Notes under the pieces: generated by a model
The model's database searches: none
What the model saw: the letters and a program-made list of their open reading frames with translations, nothing else
What the model was told of the DNA's origin: nothing
Source: Chloroflexota bacterium
Lineage (GTDB): Bacteria; Chloroflexota; Dormibacteria; Dormibacterales; Dormibacteraceae
Direction of reading: 5' to 3'
Length of the DNA stretch: 64,000 bases
Assembly (NCBI GenBank): GCA_005887685.1
Contig: VBHJ01000009.1
Coordinates: forward strand, 32,079 to 96,078
Position numbers and translations under genes: made by a program
In this document: one piece after another, positions 18,675 to 28,118 of the stretch
How the letters are laid out: each line of letters begins with the position of its first letter
How positions within the stretch are numbered: the stretch's first letter is position 1

Positions 18675-18860
18675 ATGAACGACTTCGACCAGATCCTGGA
18701 ACTCAAGCTGCGGCAGATGCTCGACCCGGTGGTGGCCAGCCCTCCTCCCGCCCGAGGACGGCGGGTCAAGAGGTCGCGTCGGCCGATCCTGGCGGTTGAA
18801 CCGGGCCCGTTAGAGGCCATGCCGGTTGCCGTCGCGGTCACCAGCGCACCGCAGCTCTAA
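18675..18860 (+). CDS. Small hypothetical protein; N-terminus resembles the 61302-61883 product
   Basis: MNDFDQILELKLRQMLDPVVASPPPARGRR vs MSDLERELESELHRVLDAVAARPIPTRR; GTAGGAGG upstream. Confidence 0.5.
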   Translation: MNDFDQILELKLRQMLDPVVASPPPARGRRVKRSRRPILAVEPGPLEAMPVAVAVTSAPQL

Positions 18861-18956
18861 ACCAGAACCCCTTCCTTCCTCTCGCGAGGCCGGGTCGCAA
18901 GACTCGGCCTCTTCGCCCCCTTCGCCGGAGCGGGCATTGGTTACTGTTGGAGCAGC

Positions 18957-20081
18957 TTGAGCTCCCGCACCTCGACCATCAAGTTCGCCATCAGCCGCGT
19001 GCCGGAACGCCTGCCCGCCGCCGAACGTGAGCGCCGGCTGGGGAATCCCGGTTTCGGGCGGATCTTTACGGAGCACATGGTCCGGATCAGCTGGGACTCC
19101 GAGCACGGATGGCATGACGCCGAGCTGAAGCCCTACGGACCGCTGCCGCTCGACCCCGGGACGTCGGTGCTGCACTATGCCCAGGCGGTCTTCGAAGGCC
19201 TGAAGGCATTTCGCCAGGCCGATGGCGGCGTTGCCGCCTTCCGCCCTGGCTCGCACGCGGCACGCTTTCGTGGCTCGGCGCGGAGGCTGGCGCTGCCCGA
19301 GCTTCCGGACGAGACGTTTCTCGAGGCCATCGACGTGCTGCTCGAGGCGGATCATGCATGGGTCCCTTCGAGCGCCGAGCACAGCCTGTATCTGCGGCCG
19401 CTGATGTATGCGAGCGAGGTCAGCCTGTCCGTCCATCCGTCTGGCGAGGTCGCCTTTCTGCTGATCGCGTCGCCCTCGGGTTCCTACTTCCCGCGTGGCG
19501 TCAAGCCGGTGACCGTGTGGCTCTCCGAAGACTTCAGCCGCGCCGCGCCCGGCGGGACCGGCGCCGCCAAGACGGGCGGCAACTACGCAGGTGGCCTGCT
19601 CGCCCAGGCCCAGGCCGCCGAGCAGGGATGCGACCAGGTCGTCTGGCTGGACTCCAACGAGCACCGCTGGGTCGAGGAGATGGGCGGCATGAACCTCTTC
19701 TTCGTCTTCGGGAGCGGCGAGGCGGCGCGCCTGATGACCCCGGCCCTGACCGGAACGCTCCTGCCCGGTATCACGCGCGACTCGCTGTTGGTGTTGGCAC
19801 GTGACCTCGGATACAGGGTCGAGGACGGGCGGATCAGCGTCGATGAGTGGCGAGCCGGCTGCGAAGACGGTTCTCTGACCGAGGTCTTCGCATGCGGGAC
19901 GGCCGCCGTCATCACGCCGGTGGCCGCGGTCAAGTCCGCGCGTGGGTCATGGACGGTGGGGGACGGCGAGCCGGGCGAGGTCAGCATGCGATTGCGCAAG
20001 GAGCTGGTCGACATCCAGCGCGGCGCGGCGCCTGACCGCCATGGCTGGCTCCACCATGCCCGCGTATCGTCAGAGGGCTGA
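18957..20081 (+). CDS. ilvE: Branched-chain amino acid aminotransferase
   Basis: FGRIFTEHMVRISWDSEHGWHDAELKPYGPLPLDPGTSVLHYAQAVFEGLKAFR ... GGNYAGGLLAQAQAAEQGCDQVVWLD ... VEEMGGMNLFFVF. Confidence 0.93.
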   Translation: MSSRTSTIKFAISRVPERLPAAERERRLGNPGFGRIFTEHMVRISWDSEHGWHDAELKPYGPLPLDPGTSVLHYAQAVFEGLKAFRQADGGVAAFRPGSHAARFRGSARRLALPELPDETFLEAIDVLLEADHAWVPSSAEHSLYLRPLMYASEVSLSVHPSGEVAFLLIASPSGSYFPRGVKPVTVWLSEDFSRAAPGGTGAAKTGGNYAGGLLAQAQAAEQGCDQVVWLDSNEHRWVEEMGGMNLFFVFGSGEAARLMTPALTGTLLPGITRDSLLVLARDLGYRVEDGRISVDEWRAGCEDGSLTEVFACGTAAVITPVAAVKSARGSWTVGDGEPGEVSMRLRKELVDIQRGAAPDRHGWLHHARVSSEG

Positions 20082-21307
20082 TGTCGCGCGTCGTCATCGT
20101 CGGGGGCGGAGGCACGGGCGACGCCGCGGCGTTCGGGCTCCGCAAACGTGGCTTCGACGGCGAGATCGTCATTCTCAGCGCGGACCAGGACCGGCCGTAC
20201 GACCGACCGTACCTCTCCAAGGAGTTCCTCCGCGGCGAGGTCGACGTGCCGAAGGTGTTCTTGCACGACGAGGCCGAGTACGCCAAAGAGCGGATCGAGC
20301 TGCGTCTCGACCAGCGCGTGACCGGCGGGTCCTTGCCCGAGCATAGACTGACCATGTCCGGCGCGGACGCAGTTGGTTTCGACGTTCTGGTGCTCGGACT
20401 CGGCGGATCTCCGCGTCGCCTACCCGACATGCCCAGCGCCGAGAATGTCCGGACGCTTCGCTCGCTTCGTGACAGCCAGGATCTGCGCGCTGCGCTGCGG
20501 CGCTCGAACCGGTTGCTCCTGATCGGGGCCGGGTTCATCGGTGCCGAGGTTGCAGCCTCCGCGCGCCAGCTGGGCAAGGAGGTGCTGATCGTCGAGGCGC
20601 TGCCCGTCCCGCTGCAGCGGGCGCTCGGGGACGAGGTCGGCAAGGTGTACGCGCAGATCCATCGCAGCCACGGCGTCGACCTGCGAACTGAGACTTCCGT
20701 GCGGGACTGGCACACGAGCGGCGGGCAGGTCGTGGGCGCTACTTTGTCGGACGGTAAGCGGGAGGAGCTCGACCTGGTGCTGGTGGCCATCGGCATCGAG
20801 CCGAATCTCGAGCTCCCCCGGGCGCTGGGACTGCCGATCGAGCGCGGCGGCGTCCGCGTCGACCAGGCGTTGAGGGCGGCGCAGGACGTCTATGTCGGCG
20901 GAGACATCGCGCTGCACCACCACCCGGTCCTCGGGCGATCGATCCGCGTCGAGCACTGGGAGGTGGCCAAGGGGCAGGGCCGCGGCATCGCGGCGAGCAT
21001 CGCCGGCGGCGAAACGGCCTACACCAAGCTGCCTTACTTCTGGTCGGACCAGTACGACGTCAGCCTCGAATACCGTGGCAACGCCTCAGGCGACGACGCC
21101 GCGGTCTGGCGCGGCGACCGCGAGGCTTTGAAGTTCTCCGTGTTCTACCTGCGCGACGGCATGGTCGAGGCCGTGCTGTCGATGAACGACGCCAAGACGA
21201 ACGAGGAAGGGGGCAAGCTGATCGAGAGTCGGCGTCGCGTCAGCCCCGCTGCGCTGGAAGACACCGGTGTCCAGATCTCGGAGCTGCTCGGAACGGCCGC
21301 CCCTTAA
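20081..21307 (+). CDS. FAD-dependent NAD(P)H oxidoreductase (ferredoxin reductase family)
   Basis: VVIVGGGGTGDAAAFGLRKRGFDGEIVILSADQDRPYDRPYLSKEFL; LLLIGAGFIGAEVAASARQLGKEV; VGGDIA. ATGA overlap with ilvE. Confidence 0.88.
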   Translation: MSRVVIVGGGGTGDAAAFGLRKRGFDGEIVILSADQDRPYDRPYLSKEFLRGEVDVPKVFLHDEAEYAKERIELRLDQRVTGGSLPEHRLTMSGADAVGFDVLVLGLGGSPRRLPDMPSAENVRTLRSLRDSQDLRAALRRSNRLLLIGAGFIGAEVAASARQLGKEVLIVEALPVPLQRALGDEVGKVYAQIHRSHGVDLRTETSVRDWHTSGGQVVGATLSDGKREELDLVLVAIGIEPNLELPRALGLPIERGGVRVDQALRAAQDVYVGGDIALHHHPVLGRSIRVEHWEVAKGQGRGIAASIAGGETAYTKLPYFWSDQYDVSLEYRGNASGDDAAVWRGDREALKFSVFYLRDGMVEAVLSMNDAKTNEEGGKLIESRRRVSPAALEDTGVQISELLGTAAP

Positions 21308-21747
21308 GCCTCCGGTTGGTTCTCCTCGGGAAGGAGCCAGGGCAGAGCTTCGGCAAGCGGTCGCATGAGGGTGGCCTGCTGCTCCTTGCTGATCAGGTTT
21401 CCGGCGACCAGACCGAGGGCGGCCATGAACGCCGCGTCCTCCGCCTTGTGCCCGATGTCGCCGTGCTCCGCCTTCCAGCTGACGAGCGCCCCGCCTGACT
21501 CGGTGAGGCCGAAAAGGTTGCGCCGGACCTCATCCCAGGCCGCGCCGCGCCCATCCGATTCGATGGCGTGGATGGCGGCCTTCTCTGCGGCATGGATCGC
21601 ATCCAGGCCGTGGAGTCGCGCGTGGCGATCCCAGCCCTGCGCCGCGCGCTCGACGCCCGCCGGCGACAGCACTCGGATGTCGTCGATGAGGCGCGCCAGC
21701 GTGCGTTGATGCTCGGGGAATCCGTAGCCCTCGGCGTCGACGCTCAC
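21304..21747 (-). CDS. Hypothetical protein
   Basis: Coherent C-terminal part of a longer ORF; GTG start at 21747 (VSVDAEGYGFPEHQRTLARLIDDIRVLSPAG...) inferred. Confidence 0.5.
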   Translation of the reverse strand: MSVDAEGYGFPEHQRTLARLIDDIRVLSPAGVERAAQGWDRHARLHGLDAIHAAEKAAIHAIESDGRGAAWDEVRRNLFGLTESGGALVSWKAEHGDIGHKAEDAAFMAALGLVAGNLISKEQQATLMRPLAEALPWLLPEENQPEA

Positions 21748-21757
21748 GATGACTACC

Positions 21758-22195
21758 CTATCGCAACCACGCGGGGACCCAGCCGAACCGTCCAAGCGCG
21801 AAAGGGCCGGGCCCGGAGACGATGATCTGCGCGTTGGCAATGACGGCGAGGTAGTAGAGCCAGCGAAATCCATCGTCGTTCGCGGCGAACGCGACCGTGA
21901 GCGCGAGGTTGACGGCCAGGAGCAGGCCCAGGATCCCGGCCCAACGCGCGGCAAGGCCGAGGATCAGAAGAACCCCCACCACCGTCTCGCCCACCCCCTG
22001 CGCGAGCGCGAACAGCAGCCAGTTCGGCACGATCACAGAGGTGAGGAGCTCATGCAGCCCCGGGATCGGATTGGCCTTTGCGGTCTCGACCATGAGCGAG
22101 TGCATCCAGCCGACCCCCTGCCACTTCTGGCTCGCGAAGTAGAGCCAGTAGATCCCGACCACGATTCGGAACACGCTCGGCCACGCCTCACTCAT
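21758..22195 (-). CDS. DoxX/DoxD-like membrane protein
   Basis: FRIVVGIYWLYFASQKWQGVGW ... GVGETVVGVLLILGLAARWAGILGLLLAVNLALTVAFA. Confidence 0.7.
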   Translation of the reverse strand: MSEAWPSVFRIVVGIYWLYFASQKWQGVGWMHSLMVETAKANPIPGLHELLTSVIVPNWLLFALAQGVGETVVGVLLILGLAARWAGILGLLLAVNLALTVAFAANDDGFRWLYYLAVIANAQIIVSGPGPFALGRFGWVPAWLR

Positions 22196-22225
22196 GGGCG
22201 CGCCGTCCGGCAGGGACCACGGTCG

Positions 22226-23560
22226 CTATTTGAGCACGCGAAGAACCGGGTCGGTGGCGAGCTGGAACGCTCGAGCCGCGGGTCGCATGTGCATCCGGTT
22301 GAGTCGGTGCTGGATGGCGCCCTTCAATATCGCAGCGCGCAGCTTGTGCTCCGAGAAGTCTGTGTTGAAGAGCAGGCGATTGTGGCGCACCTTGTGCCAC
22401 TCGCCGTGCAGGCGGCGTTCGCGCACCCGGTCGTAAAAGCCCGTGCCCGGCAGCGGATAGGCGATCGTGTAGCTGACGTAATCAAGCGGAAGGCTGCTCG
22501 AGAAGTTGATGCTGCGGATCAAAGAGTCCGTCGTCTCGCCGATGTAACCGACCATGAAAAATCCGGCAGCCTTGATTCCCGACGCGACGCACGCCTCGAC
22601 CGCCGCGCGAGCCTGGTCCGGCGTGATGCCTTTCTTCATCTCTTTCAGCACACGCTCATCGCCGGACTCGATGCCGAAGAAGATCCGCTTGCAGCCGGCG
22701 CGGTGCATCTGCTCGAAGAGGTGCTGGTCGACGTGGGTGACGCGGCTGAGACACTCCCATGTCAGCGGCAGGCGCGCGTCCTCGATCGCCTTCGCGAGCT
22801 CGAACGTCCGCTTGTAGTTGAGCGTGAACAGGTCGTCCGACATCCAGATGTGGTCGTAGCCGAGCTCGGCGATCTCGCGCATCTCTTCCACGACTGATTC
22901 GACAGGTCGCGCGCTGAACAGATCGCCGAAGACCGACTTGTGGCAGAAGTCACAGCGGAACGGACATCCTCGGGTCGACATCAGAGGCGTGGTCGCATCC
23001 TTCCAGTGTTTGCGCCAGTAACGGATGTACTCGTCGTTCGGTATGTCGCCGCGATAGGGCAACGGCAGGTCCGACATGTCCTTGCTGCGGTGGAGCGCGG
23101 TGCTTTTGATCACCTCGCCCTCGCGCTTGAAGACGACCCCGGGGATCTCCTCGAAGCGGCGGTCATCCAGGTGCTGCATGATCGAGACGATCGTCTGCTC
23201 GCCCTCGCCGACGGCGACCAGGTCGAAGTCGTCCACGAACGTTTCGGGCTCACCCGAGGGATATGGTCCGCCGACGACTGTCAGCGCTTTGCCCCGGACC
23301 TGTGCCGCAAGCGAGAGCGCCTCGTCTTGCATCGTGATCATGCAGTAGATGCCGATCACCGAGGGTTGAAGCCTCTCGATCTCTTCGAGGACTTCGCGAC
23401 GCTCGAGGAACGTGTGGTCGATGTGTCGCACCGTATAACCAGCTCGGCGCAGTGAGGCGCTGAGGTACATCAAGCCAAGCGAGGGCATGATCCAGTGACG
23501 GCCTTGCTTCGGCGCGCGCTGGGGATAGACGAGCACGGCGTCGACCTGCTGCTTGGTCAT
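22226..23560 (-). CDS. B12-binding-domain radical SAM protein
   Basis: MTKQQVDAVLVYPQRAP...IMPSLGLMYLSASLRRAGYTVRHID; GVFK; STRGCPFRCDFCHKSVFGD (CxxxCxxC); AGGAGG upstream of ATG 23560. Confidence 0.88.
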   Translation of the reverse strand: MTKQQVDAVLVYPQRAPKQGRHWIMPSLGLMYLSASLRRAGYTVRHIDHTFLERREVLEEIERLQPSVIGIYCMITMQDEALSLAAQVRGKALTVVGGPYPSGEPETFVDDFDLVAVGEGEQTIVSIMQHLDDRRFEEIPGVVFKREGEVIKSTALHRSKDMSDLPLPYRGDIPNDEYIRYWRKHWKDATTPLMSTRGCPFRCDFCHKSVFGDLFSARPVESVVEEMREIAELGYDHIWMSDDLFTLNYKRTFELAKAIEDARLPLTWECLSRVTHVDQHLFEQMHRAGCKRIFFGIESGDERVLKEMKKGITPDQARAAVEACVASGIKAAGFFMVGYIGETTDSLIRSINFSSSLPLDYVSYTIAYPLPGTGFYDRVRERRLHGEWHKVRHNRLLFNTDFSEHKLRAAILKGAIQHRLNRMHMRPAARAFQLATDPVLRVLK

Positions 23561-26500
23561 TGCGCCTCCTTGACGTTGATGTGGTATGTCGCGCCGGCGA
23601 ACCGGCCGGCAAAGATGTAGTCCAGGCCCGCCCAGTCGAAGTCGGGTGCGCTGAGCTCGCGGCCGCCATGCAGCGATGCGCCTGCGAGCGAAGGCACCGA
23701 CCATTCGACTCCGAGCGTCGATGATCGAAGTCGCGCCCAGCCGCCGGTCACCAGAACCCAGCTGCCGAACTGAGGGCCCTTCAGCGTCGCCTGGTTTTCA
23801 GCTGCGAAGTCGTCGAATGCGGAGGACTGCTCGTTGAGGATGCCGACCTCTGAATATCCGGGCGCCAACCAGATCGTTTTCATCGCCACTGACACGCCAG
23901 TCCCGTCGACGGTGTAGGTGACTTCGATCGCACCTCGTGATGGGATCGGCGTGAAACGGTATTCGTGTGCGGCATCGCCGCCGATCTCGTCGAGCTGGAA
24001 CGTGCGCTGCCAGACGGCGGTGTTCGGGGTGGACAGGTCGACGTCCGCCACGGTTCTCGAGTAGACCCAACCGTCGGCGTAGTGGACGATCGGGACCCCG
24101 AATCCCATTCCTTCGCCGGTCGCCTTCCGGGAGGCGATCTGCAGCGCGAGGCCTTTGGCCAGGGGAGCGGTCTTACCCTGCGCGGGCATGGGCGAGATCG
24201 CCACATTGGCGCCGGGGTAGACGGACTGCAGCGCGCGGGCCTGGCCGAGCCGGTAGACGTAGACGGGCTTGCCGGCGCCGGCCTGATAGCTGCTCTGCTG
24301 GCCCAACGACGCAAAAGGCGGAGAGGGCGATCCGACCGCCAGCTCGGGGAACACCTCGGTCGCGCGGTAGTAGCTGATGTTCTCCACGACGACGACGTTG
24401 ACTCCATGCGAGCGCATCCACTCCAGGGCCTGGGCACGGTCGAGCGGGAGCGCCTGCGAGCCGGCGATGTCGGACGGGCGCTTTCCGCTGTAGTACGCGG
24501 TGGCCGGAGAATCGGTGAGCAGCACGCCCGGCGCTCCCGCCGAAGCGCGACCCGCCGCCACCAGTCCCGCGTTGGCGTTGGCGAAGCTCCAGAAGACGGG
24601 TAAGAATCCGACCGCGAGCATCGCTGTCGCGCCGACGGCGAGCAGCCTGACGACCCGGGTGTGCCTGTCGAGCGCGGCCGCAGCCAGGAGCGCCATCGCG
24701 GGCAGGGCCGGGTACAGGTAGCGGTGGCTTCCGCTGTAAACCCCGATCGCGACGAGCACGAACACGGCGGCGAGGTAGACGAGAGCGGGGAAGTAGACGA
24801 ATCGCCACACCGCGGTGGCGTGGCTGCGAAGGGCGGCGACCGCTCCGACCACCCCGAACGCGACCAGCGGCAGAGCGGCCAGACCGAAGGTCGCGGCGAG
24901 CTCGCCCAGGCGATGCACGCCGTTCGCGGGCAGGCTGCCACGCGCGGATGCGGACAGCACCTCGACCGTGCCTCGAGCCATCGAATGGCTCGCCGGCGCA
25001 AAACCGAACTGCAGGAAGAGCAGCACCGCCAGCGACGGGACCGCCCATGCCACCGCGGCGGCGCGCGAGGGCGCTGTGGCCCGCGACCGGATCGTCTCGA
25101 CCAGGGCGAATCCGGCCGCCGCCACAACCCAGATCCACGCCTTGGTCGAAGTCACGCACGCGAGCGCGGCGAGGAGCGCCGCCACCTTCAGCCGGCCACG
25201 CACCGCGGCGAGTGCGGCGGCCGTCAGGAGCGCGGTGAGAAGGGGCTCGATGACAGCCGACCCGGAGGTGAACAGGAAGACCGGGTTCAGGACGAGCAGG
25301 GCTACAGCAAGCCGTGCCTGGCGTACGTTGGGCGCAAGGGCATACACGCATGCCGCGGTCGCCGCCCCCAGCAGCGCGCCCATTGCTTTGAGGGCGCCGA
25401 GCTGCTGCAGGCCGAAGAGCTTCAGCAAACCCGCCGCCAGCACGTGGTAGGCGGGAAGCCACGTGTCTTCCATGCCGAACAGCGGGTCGTGCAGGTGTCC
25501 GGTGGCGGCAAAGTTGGCCGCGATGAGCCAGTGCCCGTATCCGTCCTCGAATGGCTCGGGCAGCTGGGCGGCAAGCAGCAACAGGATGGCCGCCAGCCCG
25601 AGCAATGCCACCACCGGAGCGCCGGCCTGGACTCGAACCAAAGCGCGCCGGCCGAGGCGGCGCAGCGTCAGCACCTCCAGGAAATCGACGATGCTCAGCG
25701 CCGACACGACGAAGAAGCCGAGCGCGAACATTGTGGAGTACACGGCGATCAGCGACTGGCCCCTCGCGAGGGCGAAGGGGACCAGGGCGAGCGCGATCAG
25801 GCCGGCCGCGCCATCGATCAGCGCGCGTGGATCTCCCACCCGCACGTAAGCCTGGTCTCGCCACTCCTGCCCCCTTTGCACGATGCGGTGCTTGGGTGTG
25901 CGCACGAAGACGCCGCCCGGCCGAAGCGCGCGGCTGAGCGCGATCAGGGTGTTCAAGGACATGCCCGCGCCGACCACCTGGCACAGGATCGATGGAATGC
26001 CCGACCACCACTTCCGCCCTCGCCTCGTCTGCGCGGCCACGAAGCCCACCCACGGCGCGACGCCGACGAGGATCGTGATCGCGGAGGAATCGGCCAGGTA
26101 CCAGGGCAGGCGCAGTCCGGCGGCCCCGAATGCCAGCAGAACCAGGGGGTAGCACGCGAGCTGAACGAGCATCACCGGCCCCACCCCATAGGCCAGCAGG
26201 TGCACCGCAGCCTCGAACTTGACGGCCGCGCGGCTCCGGCTGCGCAGCACCGGAACCAGCAACCGGAACGCGGTCTGGAAGCTGCCCGTGGCCCAGCGCG
26301 ATTGCTGGCGCCGGTAGGCATCGATGGAGACGGGCAGCTCTTCCGGCACGACGAGGTCCTCGACGTAAGCGGCCTTCCAACCGCGCAGCTGCGCGCGGTA
26401 GCTCAGGTCCAGGTCTTCGGTGAGCGTGCGGGCGCTCCATCCGCCGGCGTCCTCGATCGCCGTACGCCGCCAGACGCCGGCGGTCCCGGTGAAGTTGGTG

Positions 26501-27129
26501 AAGTAGCCGCGCGAGGACCGGACGGCCTGCTCGACCAGGAAGTGAAAGTCGATCGCCATCGCCTGCAGGCGCGTGAACAGCGAATAGCCCTCGTCGAGGT
26601 GGCCCCATCGCGCCTGGGCGAATGCGACAGACCGATCGTCGAAGGCGCCCATGATCCGCCGCAGAAAGTCAATCGGTGGCACGAAGTCGGCGTCGAAGAT
26701 TGCGATGAACGGCGCGTCCGTCTGCTCGAGGCCGAAAGCCAGCGCGCCGGCCTTGAAGCCGGCTCGCGAACCACGGCGCACGTGGGTGACGTGGATCTGT
26801 TTGCGTCGCCAGTGCGCCGCACGCCTCGCGATGATCTGCGTCGTTTCGTCGTCCGAGTCGTCCAGGACCTGGACCTCGAGATGCCCGCGCGGCCAGTCCA
26901 TCGAGCACACCGCGTCGATCACGCGCTCCGCGACGTATCGCTCATTGAAGATGGGAACCTGGACGCAAACCGTCGGCTCCTCTCCATTCACGGGGAGGTG
27001 GCGGGGAGCGCCGGAGGGGCTGTTCCGTATCCGTAAAGCGCGAAGCGTCAAGTAGAGAAGGTTCAACCCAAAGACGAAGAGCAGCACGCTCGTCGTCGCG
27101 AGTACGGCGACGGCGATGAACCTGATCAA
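23557..27129 (-). CDS. Large multidomain glycosyltransferase: GT2 + GT-C-like membrane domain + C-terminal beta-rich domain
   Basis: GT2: VCVQVPIFNERYVAERVIDAVCSMDWP, IFDADFVPP, QQSRWATGSFQ; multi-TM GT-C: PEPFEDGYGHWLIAANFAATGHLHDPLFGMEDTWLPAYHVLAAGLLKLFG. TTG 27129 overlaps the upstream stop (TTGA). Confidence 0.8.
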   Translation of the reverse strand: MIRFIAVAVLATTSVLLFVFGLNLLYLTLRALRIRNSPSGAPRHLPVNGEEPTVCVQVPIFNERYVAERVIDAVCSMDWPRGHLEVQVLDDSDDETTQIIARRAAHWRRKQIHVTHVRRGSRAGFKAGALAFGLEQTDAPFIAIFDADFVPPIDFLRRIMGAFDDRSVAFAQARWGHLDEGYSLFTRLQAMAIDFHFLVEQAVRSSRGYFTNFTGTAGVWRRTAIEDAGGWSARTLTEDLDLSYRAQLRGWKAAYVEDLVVPEELPVSIDAYRRQQSRWATGSFQTAFRLLVPVLRSRSRAAVKFEAAVHLLAYGVGPVMLVQLACYPLVLLAFGAAGLRLPWYLADSSAITILVGVAPWVGFVAAQTRRGRKWWSGIPSILCQVVGAGMSLNTLIALSRALRPGGVFVRTPKHRIVQRGQEWRDQAYVRVGDPRALIDGAAGLIALALVPFALARGQSLIAVYSTMFALGFFVVSALSIVDFLEVLTLRRLGRRALVRVQAGAPVVALLGLAAILLLLAAQLPEPFEDGYGHWLIAANFAATGHLHDPLFGMEDTWLPAYHVLAAGLLKLFGLQQLGALKAMGALLGAATAACVYALAPNVRQARLAVALLVLNPVFLFTSGSAVIEPLLTALLTAAALAAVRGRLKVAALLAALACVTSTKAWIWVVAAAGFALVETIRSRATAPSRAAAVAWAVPSLAVLLFLQFGFAPASHSMARGTVEVLSASARGSLPANGVHRLGELAATFGLAALPLVAFGVVGAVAALRSHATAVWRFVYFPALVYLAAVFVLVAIGVYSGSHRYLYPALPAMALLAAAALDRHTRVVRLLAVGATAMLAVGFLPVFWSFANANAGLVAAGRASAGAPGVLLTDSPATAYYSGKRPSDIAGSQALPLDRAQALEWMRSHGVNVVVVENISYYRATEVFPELAVGSPSPPFASLGQQSSYQAGAGKPVYVYRLGQARALQSVYPGANVAISPMPAQGKTAPLAKGLALQIASRKATGEGMGFGVPIVHYADGWVYSRTVADVDLSTPNTAVWQRTFQLDEIGGDAAHEYRFTPIPSRGAIEVTYTVDGTGVSVAMKTIWLAPGYSEVGILNEQSSAFDDFAAENQATLKGPQFGSWVLVTGGWARLRSSTLGVEWSVPSLAGASLHGGRELSAPDFDWAGLDYIFAGRFAGATYHINVKEAQ

Positions 27130-28034
27130 TTGGAGTCGAACAACGTGTACGGCCGCATGGTGGCGCGGACGAATGCCACACGGGCCAGTGCGTCGGGACG
27201 GTTGCGTCGGGTCCACTGCATGTAGCGCCACGCCGACTCGCCGAGCAAGCGCGCGGGCCAATCGAGCACGGACGGGAACAGCAGCTTCGACACGCGGCGT
27301 TGCGGAGGATCGATCAGCAGCGGCGAAGACCGTTGCGCGAGCTGCGGAAAGTGGTCGAGGAGAATCGGATTGGCATCGATCACATCACGGATCGCTTCAA
27401 CTCCGAAGACCGGTTCGCCGATGAGAAGCTCGAACGCCATGTCTTCGTCCTGCCGCACGAGAGGCAGGCCCTGAGACCGCTCCAGGATCAGGTTGGCGGT
27501 CATCAGCCGCGGGGCGATTGGACGCCGGGTCAAGTCGTCGACCGGTTTGTGGCGATACCTCAGCGCGTGCAGGATGCCGAGGACGTTCACCATCACATAC
27601 GCGAGGTGGCGGTGGCCGTCCTCCACGATCAGGTTCAGGTCGACGTCGTCGGATTCGCGAAACCCGCCGCTCGCCAGCGACCCTGCGATGGAAACGCTCG
27701 TGATAAAGGGCGCGACCGACACCAAGGTGCGGATGAACTCGACGGCGAGCCGGACATAAGCCGCCGACTCATGGCTGTGGGCAGCGGATCGGCTCCGGAT
27801 GTCCCCCGCCCGACCGAGGGCGGAGCGCTGCACGACCAGGTCTTCGGCGATTGCGAGCTCGGGGTCGGCCGCGACCGCCCAACTGACGTCGGCTTCGGCA
27901 ACGGGCCCGCCGAGGCAGAGCTCGGAGAGTCGCCGGGGTGAGACCGCGTACCCACGCCTGTCGAGAAGAGCGATCGTCCGCCGGACGCGCTCTCCGACAG
28001 GGCGCGCGGCCACCGCCGCGTAGCCGACGCTCAT
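27126..28034 (-). CDS. Nucleotidyltransferase-fold protein
   Basis: ITSVSIAGSLASGGFRESDDVDLNLIVEDG matches the Pol-beta NTase GS...D-x-D signature. Confidence 0.65.
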   Translation of the reverse strand: MSVGYAAVAARPVGERVRRTIALLDRRGYAVSPRRLSELCLGGPVAEADVSWAVAADPELAIAEDLVVQRSALGRAGDIRSRSAAHSHESAAYVRLAVEFIRTLVSVAPFITSVSIAGSLASGGFRESDDVDLNLIVEDGHRHLAYVMVNVLGILHALRYRHKPVDDLTRRPIAPRLMTANLILERSQGLPLVRQDEDMAFELLIGEPVFGVEAIRDVIDANPILLDHFPQLAQRSSPLLIDPPQRRVSKLLFPSVLDWPARLLGESAWRYMQWTRRNRPDALARVAFVRATMRPYTLFDSN

Positions 28035-28118
28035 GGGGTGGGATACGGGTTTGGGTTACGTGCCATCATCGAGTCGCAAGATCAAGAAAGCGCACGAACA
28101 ACTCGTGGAGGAAGGCAG

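Noticed and set aside
24948-25450. Multiple overlapping small plus-strand ORFs
   Set aside because: Spurious antisense ORFs within the GT-C domain of the giant glycosyltransferase.
24173-26608. Minus-strand 811-aa ORF in a second frame of the glycosyltransferase
   Set aside because: Low-complexity Arg/Gly/Pro composition; the GT2/GT-C frame carries all motifs.
24661-27036. Plus-strand 791-aa ORF antisense to the giant glycosyltransferase
   Set aside because: Arg/Gln/Gly-rich, no recognisable motif; typical high-GC antisense frame opposite a convincing multidomain gene.
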